This document shows, one piece after another, positions 8,396 to 12,228 of a DNA stretch of 12,228 nt; position 1 is the first letter of the stretch; each line of letters starts with the position of its first letter. This stretch comes from an uncultured Legionellales bacterium (lineage in GTDB: Bacteria; Pseudomonadota; Gammaproteobacteria; UBA1113): positions 1 to 12,228 of the forward strand of contig CAMFJO010000006.1 of the NCBI GenBank assembly GCA_945956945.1, given 5' to 3'. A program made the position numbers and the translations under genes. The notes below the pieces were generated by a model. It worked only from the letters and a program-made list of their open reading frames with translations, was not told the DNA's origin and ran no database searches.

Positions 8396-8473
8396 GCGGG
8401 GTCCTGTCACCGTGATGCACCCCGTCGTGCTCATACTTGCGCGCGCCGGGGGCCCCATCACGTGCCACCCCGC
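8396..8473. repeat. 78-nt GC-rich long hairpin
   Basis: Three stems stack: GCGGGGT (8396-8402) with ACCCCGC (8467-8473), CGTGATG (8411-8417) with CATCACG (8456-8462), and CCCCG (8420-8424) with CGGGG (8447-8451). An alternative local stem pairs CGGGGT (8397-8402) with ACCCCG (8419-8424). It lies just upstream of the candidate adk promoter. It may be a structured RNA, a terminator-like barrier or a repeat. Confidence 0.6.
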
Positions 8474-8487
8474 TGCAGAGCTGGGCT

Positions 8488-8516
8488 TTGTTTTGAGAGA
8501 TTCATTGCCCTATATA
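8488..8516 (+). promoter_or_regulatory. Candidate adk promoter
   Basis: TTGTTT (8488-8493) and TATATA (8511-8516) are 17 bases apart, about 42 bases before the adk start. The -35 match is partial (TTG), the -10 match is 4 of 6. It fits adk having its own transcript after the long gap. Confidence 0.4.
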
Positions 8517-8558
8517 CGGAATTTATATTTCTTATGAAAATAGAACAGGAATAACAGT

Positions 8559-9224
8559 ATGCGGTTAATGATGCTAGGTTGCCCAGGTGCCGGTAAAGGA
8601 ACGCAAGCGCAATTCATTGCGCGCGATTACCATATTCCACAGATTTCCACGGGTGAAATGCTGCGTCAAGCCGTGGCCGCGGGAACCCCTTTAGGCTTAA
8701 AAGCACAAACGATCATGCAAGCCGGCAAATTGGTACCAGACGATTTGATCATTGATTTGGTGAAAGTGCGTATTGCGCAATCGGACTGTGCGGAGGGTTT
8801 TATACTGGATGGTTTTCCACGTACTTTGCCGCAAGCAGAAGCCCTAATAGAGGCTGCGATTGCTTTGGATGTTGTCCTAGAATTAAGCCTGGAAGATGAG
8901 GAGATTGTCCATAGAATGAGTGGCCGTCTCGTGCACGCCGCTTCGGGTCGTGTCTATCACCGTGAATTTAATCCGCCTAAAGTGGCGATGAAAGACGATG
9001 TGACCGGTGAACCCTTAATGCAGCGTGATGACGACAAGGAAGAAACCGTACGCAAACGTATTGATGTTTATCATGCGCAAACCAAACCCTTAATTGATTT
9101 TTATCAACATTTTCCGAAAAATGCGCCTATTCCTGCGCCCAAGTTTTGCCAAGTATCGGGTTTGGGTACGGTAGAAGAAGTGGCAATGCGTATTCATCAG
9201 AGTTTGCAGAAGTTGGGGTTTTAA
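8559..9224 (+). CDS. adk: Adenylate kinase
   Basis: Cytosolic enzyme that interconverts ATP + AMP and 2 ADP, balancing adenine nucleotides. It has 221 residues (214 in E. coli), the long-form type. The P-loop GCPGAGKGT is at 7-15, the AMP-binding TGEMLR at about 31-36, and DGFPRT at 84-89. The LID spans about 123-160. The catalytic arginines are visible as R119, R123, R156 and R167, matching E. coli numbering. The LID lacks the four zinc cysteines, as is usual in Gram-negatives. The ribosome site AGGA is 8 bases before the ATG. It stands apart from pheS (387 bases) and from the next gene (245 bases), so it is probably monocistronic. Confidence 0.97.
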   Translation: MRLMMLGCPGAGKGTQAQFIARDYHIPQISTGEMLRQAVAAGTPLGLKAQTIMQAGKLVPDDLIIDLVKVRIAQSDCAEGFILDGFPRTLPQAEALIEAAIALDVVLELSLEDEEIVHRMSGRLVHAASGRVYHREFNPPKVAMKDDVTGEPLMQRDDDKEETVRKRIDVYHAQTKPLIDFYQHFPKNAPIPAPKFCQVSGLGTVEEVAMRIHQSLQKLGF

Positions 9225-9250
9225 AAGAACAAATGGATTTCCTTCAAAAC

Positions 9251-9287
9251 TTCGTTTAATATGGAATCATATTCCATATTAAACGAA
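9251..9287. terminator. 17-bp perfect AT-rich hairpin after adk
   Basis: TTCGTTTAATATGGAAT (9251-9267) is exactly complementary to 9271-9287 across a CAT loop. It begins 27 bases after the adk stop. The stem is AT-rich and no T-run follows on the + strand, so it may act as an RNA 3'-end stabiliser, a weak terminator or a palindromic operator rather than a classic intrinsic terminator. The rest of 9225-9469 holds no gene that I can support. Confidence 0.5.
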
Positions 9288-9469
9288 AAGAGTATGTACC
9301 CACACACTTTTTCTTCTCCTCATACCGTAGCAAAGCCATTTTATTTTTGCAATCCTCTCAGTTCGCATCTTGAAGTGCTTTCGATTTATACATAAAAAAT
9401 ACAGGGTGCTTTTTCGCTTTAAAGAGTTTACAATCGAGACTATCTAATGGGTATAAAGGGAATAATGCT

Positions 9470-9832
9470 ATGATCCATGAATTAAACGCACAAAATTTTG
9501 ATGCTATCTTAGACCAACACGACACGGTTGTGATCGATTTTTGGGCACCTTGGTGCCAACCGTGCCTCGCTTTCAAACCCATTTTTAATCGTGTAGCCGA
9601 TCAATTCCCCAAGGTGTGTTTTGCCAGTGTCAATGTAGAAGCTGAAAAAGAGCTCGGCGCAGATTTTAATGTGCGCCAGATACCGCTTATCATGATTTTA
9701 AGGCAGCGTGTGGCGCTGTTTTCAGAAGCAGGAACCCTGACGCAGAGCGCCTTAGCCGATCTGGTCCAACAAGCTTTGGATTTGGATATGAGTGCTTTGC
9801 AAGCTGAGCTCAAACACGGTGATGAGGCTTAG
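9470..9832 (+). CDS. Thioredoxin-family protein (WCQPC active site)
   Basis: A 120-residue single-domain thioredoxin fold with no signal peptide, so probably a cytosolic thiol reductant or thiol-holding protein. The active site is W28-C29-Q30-P31-C32, with the buried D23 and the cis-proline P72 (RQIPLI), which correspond to E. coli D26, C32/C35 and P76. The canonical CGPC is replaced by CQPC, which may shift the redox potential or partner choice. The C-terminal extension after about 105 (DLDMSALQAELKHGDEA) is short. Ribosome site AAGGGA lies about 8 bases before the ATG. hemH starts 44 bases downstream on the same strand, suggesting an operon. It could be a divergent trxA or a YbbN-like protein that lost its TPR part; the exact paralog is uncertain. 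Confidence 0.88.
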   Translation: MIHELNAQNFDAILDQHDTVVIDFWAPWCQPCLAFKPIFNRVADQFPKVCFASVNVEAEKELGADFNVRQIPLIMILRQRVALFSEAGTLTQSALADLVQQALDLDMSALQAELKHGDEA

Positions 9833-9876
9833 ATGGCTGCGATTGCATCTCTGGATTTACTTGAGCCTCGAGTCAG

Positions 9877-10839
9877 ATGAAAACAGGCGTGGTCTTAGCC
9901 AATCTGGGAACCCCTGCAGCACCTACTTCACGAGCCATTCGTCGCTTTTTACGGCGATTTTTGCAAGATAAGCGCATCATCCAAGAAGTGCCTCCCTGGT
10001 TATGGCGCATTCTCTTGGAGGCGGTTATTTTGCCTTTTAGGCCAGCTAAATTAACTCACCAATACCAACAAATTTGGACCGATGAAGGTTCACCCTTACT
10101 GGTTTATAGCTTGAAGCAGCGGCAAGCCCTAAATGAAGCCCTGAGGGCTGATAACATCATCGTCGCTTTAGCCATGACCTATGGTGAGCCGAGCTTTGAG
10201 CAAGCCTTAGATGTTTTGGAAGAAGCAGGGGTAAAACGTGTCATCGTGCTACCTTTGTATCCCCAATATTCCAGCACCACCACCGCAGCCGTTTTTGATG
10301 GTTTGGCACGTGCCTTAAGCGCTAAAATGAGCTTGCCGGAAATGGTCTTTGTGGCTGATTATCACCAACACCCTTTGTACGTAGAAGCCATCAGTCTTAG
10401 CATCGCTAATCATTGGCGCGTACACGGTAGGGGAGAATTATTGGTATTTTCATTTCATGGCCTTCCTTTGTCTTATTGCAAACGCGGTGATCCTTATGCA
10501 ACAGCCTGCGAAGAAACGGTTGGTGCGGTGGTGAATGCGCTGCAATTAAAAGAGGGTGAATACGCCTTAAGTTATCAGTCCCGTTTGGGGTATAAACCCT
10601 GGTTACAGCCTTATACCATTGATTTTGTAGCGCAAAAAGCGCGTGAAGGGGTTAAAAGAATCGATGTGATTGCACCGGGCTTTGCCACAGATTGTTTGGA
10701 AACCTTGGAAGAATTAGAAGTGCAAAATAACCAGGCTTTTTTGGAAGCCGGAGGCGAGGTTTTTCACTATATTCCGGCTTTAAATGATAATGCGGATCAC
10801 ATTGCTTTATTAACCGCTTTAGTGCGAGAACGTTTATAA
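9877..10839 (+). CDS. hemH: Ferrochelatase
   Basis: Inserts Fe2+ into protoporphyrin IX, the last step of protohaem synthesis, at the inner face of the cytoplasmic membrane. It has 320 residues, as in E. coli. The start VLANLGTPAAPT, the GSPLLVYS motif, LPLYPQYSSTTTAAVFD, SFHGLP with the catalytic H194, GDPYATAC, and GFATDCLETLEE with E275 (E. coli E264) are all intact. The ATG at 9877 fits the family N-terminus, though its ribosome site is poor. It follows the thioredoxin-like gene by 44 bases, and a 15-codon reading frame in that gap overlaps the hemH start by ATGA, so translational coupling is possible. Its stop is convergent with the minus-strand gene that ends 27 bases later. Confidence 0.97.
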   Translation: MKTGVVLANLGTPAAPTSRAIRRFLRRFLQDKRIIQEVPPWLWRILLEAVILPFRPAKLTHQYQQIWTDEGSPLLVYSLKQRQALNEALRADNIIVALAMTYGEPSFEQALDVLEEAGVKRVIVLPLYPQYSSTTTAAVFDGLARALSAKMSLPEMVFVADYHQHPLYVEAISLSIANHWRVHGRGELLVFSFHGLPLSYCKRGDPYATACEETVGAVVNALQLKEGEYALSYQSRLGYKPWLQPYTIDFVAQKAREGVKRIDVIAPGFATDCLETLEELEVQNNQAFLEAGGEVFHYIPALNDNADHIALLTALVRERL

Positions 10840-10866
10840 GTAGCGGATAGCGTGAGCCCTTAAAAC

Positions 10867-11436
10867 TTATCCGCCGGGCGGCCTAGGTGTAGGTGTCATT
10901 GTATTGGTGTTAGATTTTTTTTGTTGGAGTTGATGCTGTAATTGGTTTTGCAATTGCGGTTTAGCGTGCGTGTTTTCTGCGGTATTCGCTGCCACATTGG
11001 GATCCATTCCCGTCATTTTAGATGTCAAAGGATGTGCAGGCAAGCGCGTAGGCGTATTTCCCGCTGAAGCGGTTCTTGTTGGTAAAATATTCGTCGCAAA
11101 TTTAACGACCCGTTGTTGTATTTTGCGCAAGGTCTCTTTTAATTTTTTATCATTGTGTTTTTCACGTTCTTTTTTACGTAGCGCATCTTGCAGTTCTTGA
11201 GGACTTGCTTTTTCAACGCTATCACTTTTTTCTACGGCTTGTTTTGCTTTATTTTTTTTACGTTCCTGCTGATGGGCACGTTTTTTTTCTTTAAGCCTTT
11301 TACTGTCTTTGGCATTTTCTTTGATGCTAATGACTTTATTGTCAGTTTTCGAGATAATTGCCTTATTATCGCCGTTGCGATCAGGCGTACTGGTACCAGG
11401 CAGGATGGGACCCTTGGGTTTAGAATCATCAGTCAT
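10867..11436 (-). CDS. Lys-rich, low-complexity protein of unknown function
   Basis: A 189-residue protein I do not recognise. Its N-terminus is polar (MTDDSKPKGPILPG). Residues about 40-105 are dense in Lys, Arg and Glu and probably form a charged helix or coiled coil (SKRLKEKKRAHQQERKKNK). A Thr/Pro-rich part follows. A Gln-rich stretch (LQNQLQHQLQQKK) precedes a Pro-rich end, PTPRPPGG. There is no signal peptide, membrane segment or known motif. An extended -10 promoter and a terminator for the next gene sit just upstream, so it is transcribed alone, convergently with hemH. The long frame, the dedicated promoter and the codon pattern support a real gene. It could be a nucleic-acid-binding accessory protein or a secreted effector of intracellular bacteria; neither is shown. 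Confidence 0.65.
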   Translation of the reverse strand: MTDDSKPKGPILPGTSTPDRNGDNKAIISKTDNKVISIKENAKDSKRLKEKKRAHQQERKKNKAKQAVEKSDSVEKASPQELQDALRKKEREKHNDKKLKETLRKIQQRVVKFATNILPTRTASAGNTPTRLPAHPLTSKMTGMDPNVAANTAENTHAKPQLQNQLQHQLQQKKSNTNTMTPTPRPPGG

Positions 11437-11467
11437 AATCTTTTACCAAAATAGCTTCTTTAACAAA

Positions 11468-11476
11468 ATTATACCA
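11468..11476 (-). promoter_or_regulatory. Extended -10 promoter for the Lys-rich gene
   Basis: On the minus strand this reads TGGTATAAT, a perfect extended -10 box (TGn plus TATAAT). It ends 31 bases before the start codon at 11436. No good -35 box is seen, as expected for this class, because the upstream bases belong to the terminator hairpin. Confidence 0.55.
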
Positions 11477-11477
11477 T

Positions 11478-11504
11478 AAAAAAAGGCGGCCTAAGCCGCC
11501 TTTT
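11478..11504 (-). terminator. Intrinsic terminator of the HU-like gene
   Basis: AAAAGGCGGC (11481-11490) and GCCGCCTTTT (11495-11504) form a 10-bp stem with a CTAA loop. Read on the minus strand the stem runs into seven consecutive T residues (11484-11478). It begins 16 bases after the stop of the HU-like gene. Confidence 0.9.
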
Positions 11505-11519
11505 ACAGAGTATAATCGA

Positions 11520-11972
11520 CTAAACGACCATATCTTTCAATTTCTTCAAGGCTTTTATTTTCACCACATTACGAGCTGGTTTAGCCTTAAACATGGTTTC
11601 TTCACCGGTGAAAGGATTGATTCCTTTACGAGCCTTGGTGGCGGGTTTACGCACAACTTTAATCTTTAACAAGCCTGGCAGGGCAAATTCACCAGCAGCT
11701 TTGCTTTTGACACAGCCATTAATGATATCAGCCAAACCGGCAAACACAGCGGAGACTTGTTTTTTGCTGACATCAGCAAATTCAGCCAAAGTGGCCAAGA
11801 TTTCTGTTTTGGTAGGCGCTTCTTTGTAAGTCTTGTTCAAGCTAGCTGGTGCCGCTTTGCGCGCAACAGGTTTAGCTTTAGGGGATGTTTTTTTGACGGT
11901 GCGCGTAGCTTTTTTAGCTTTAACTGCAGTTTTCTTAGCCTTCCCGGCTGGTTTTTTCGATTTTAGTGCCAT
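11520..11972 (-). CDS. HU-family nucleoid protein with histone-H1-like N-terminal tail
   Basis: A 150-residue DNA-binding protein. Residues 1-50 are a Lys/Ala/Pro-rich tail with repeated KKA, KAK and KPA units, resembling histone H1. Residues about 53-148 form an HU/IHF-type domain: KTEILATLAEFADVSKKQV, a middle LPGLLKIKVVRKPA strand, the GINPFTGEETMFKAKPARN arm and the VKIKALKKLKDMV end. Plain HU is about 90 residues, so the tail is an addition. The frame is open further upstream (to 12029), but ATG at 11972 has AGAGGA 7 bases before it and MALKSKKPAGKAKK is a natural start. Likely role: DNA compaction, perhaps tied to a developmental cycle as in Coxiella-type bacteria (inference). Its own promoter and terminator make it monocistronic. 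Confidence 0.93.
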   Translation of the reverse strand: MALKSKKPAGKAKKTAVKAKKATRTVKKTSPKAKPVARKAAPASLNKTYKEAPTKTEILATLAEFADVSKKQVSAVFAGLADIINGCVKSKAAGEFALPGLLKIKVVRKPATKARKGINPFTGEETMFKAKPARNVVKIKALKKLKDMVV

Positions 11973-12014
11973 GTTTAATTCCTCTAACAATATGCAAATG
12001 ACATTTACTTCCCT

Positions 12015-12042
12015 GTTATACCCAATCATAGTGGCTTTTCAG
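12015..12042 (-). promoter_or_regulatory. Candidate promoter of the HU-like gene
   Basis: On the minus strand CTGAAA (12037-12042) and TATAAC (12015-12020) are 16 bases apart, about 43 bases upstream of the start codon. Matches are 4 of 6 and 5 of 6. The ribosome site AGAGGA lies downstream at 11980-11985. Confidence 0.4.
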
Positions 12043-12049
12043 GCTTACT

Positions 12050-12108
12050 TAAAAACGAAGCTCATCGGGCCTAAAAATCACGACGCTGAGTATATACCTT
12101 CGTTTTTA
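12050..12108. repeat. 11-bp inverted repeat with a competing inner stem
   Basis: TAAAAACGAAG (12050-12060) is exactly complementary to CTTCGTTTTTA (12098-12108). CCTAAAAA (12070-12077) can instead pair with TTTTTAGG (12103-12110), so the two stems exclude each other. It lies upstream of the HU-like gene promoter. Confidence 0.6.
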
Positions 12109-12151
12109 GGTAAAAACAAAGGTTAAACAGAGATCCGAGAAAATAAGATAC

Positions 12152-12228
12152 CTGTCTCTTATACACATCTGACGCTGCCGACGACTAGTCGAGTGTAGTA
12201 GTCGGGGGGGGGGGGGTGGGTAAAGAGG
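12152..12228 (+). other. Sequencing-adapter read-through, not genomic
   Basis: 12152-12170 is the Tn5 mosaic end CTGTCTCTTATACACATCT. 12171-12184 continues as GACGCTGCCGACGA, the Nextera read-1 adapter in reverse complement. CTAGTCGA (12185-12192) sits in the index position and matches, from memory, the complement of Nextera index S513. GTGTAG then begins the P5 sequence, which degrades into a run of 13 G (12204-12216), as seen when two-colour chemistry loses signal. The rest is unreliable. Confidence 0.97.

Larger units (their letters stand above)
8172..8558. other. 387-base non-coding stretch where pheT would be expected
   Basis: No credible gene is seen on either strand. The stretch holds two adjacent imperfect palindromes (8180-8306 and 8396-8473), a short AT-richer spacer, and a candidate adk promoter. 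Its GC-rich core (about 8395-8485) differs from the flanking genes. In related gammaproteobacteria pheT directly follows pheS, so this looks like a rearrangement scar or an accumulation site for repeats. Confidence 0.7.

Noticed and set aside
11188..11454. 88-codon + strand frame rich in Phe opposite the Lys-rich gene
   Set aside because: Phe-rich products are the expected antisense of Lys codons (AAA/TTT); promoter and terminator signals support the minus strand.
11833..12126. 97-codon + strand frame over the HU-like gene and its upstream region
   Set aside because: It is antisense to a well-supported HU-family gene and its product is low-complexity.
1..12151. CRISPR array or transposase-bearing mobile element
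   Set aside because: No regularly spaced repeats and no transposase or integrase gene were found on either strand.
12193..12228. G-rich tail as a possible G-quadruplex or telomere-like end
   Set aside because: It follows adapter and index sequence directly and is a sequencing artefact.

Overview
The window looks like a contig from an intracellular gammaproteobacterium, most likely a member of the Legionellales (Coxiella/Rickettsiella-like). This rests on the gene order thrS-infC-rpmI-rplT-pheS, a proteobacterial-type ferrochelatase and adenylate kinase, moderate-to-low GC, a giant ankyrin-repeat protein of the kind host-associated bacteria carry, and an HU protein with a histone-H1-like Lys/Ala tail. 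The genus is an inference; no sequence search was possible.

Layout. Bases 1-14 repeat the 3' end of the tRNA-Val found later at 3776-3850. Between these copies lies one large gene (107-3709): ankyrin repeats, a membrane segment, a charged coiled coil, and a C-terminal region with two RN-x3-H motifs typical of HEPN ribonuclease folds. Then comes a translation block: tRNA-Val(GAC), thrS, infC (probably starting at AUU), rpmI, rplT and pheS. The expected pheT does not follow. In its place is a 387-base non-coding stretch with two long imperfect palindromes. After it come adk, a small thioredoxin-like gene and hemH, all on the + strand. The last part holds two minus-strand genes: a Lys-rich protein of unknown function and the HU/H1-like nucleoid protein, separated by a strong terminator and an extended -10 promoter.

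Non-coding structure is unusually rich. There is a perfect 24-bp inverted repeat before infC, a 127-bp imperfect palindrome and a 78-nt GC-rich hairpin after pheS, a 17-bp perfect hairpin after adk, and an 11-bp inverted repeat near the right end. The first two share the same apex (GGAG, 5-bp stem, loop, 5-bp stem, TGA) although their stem bases differ. This suggests one dispersed palindromic family with compensatory changes.

The right end is not biological. From 12152 onward the sequence is an Illumina Nextera adapter, an index and a poly-G tail, so genomic sequence ends at about 12151.

The housekeeping genes serve translation (aminoacyl-tRNA synthesis, initiation, 50S proteins), nucleotide balance (adk), redox (thioredoxin-like) and haem synthesis (hemH). 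The most promising candidate for something new is the ankyrin/HEPN protein, which could be a membrane-anchored or secreted RNase-type effector.
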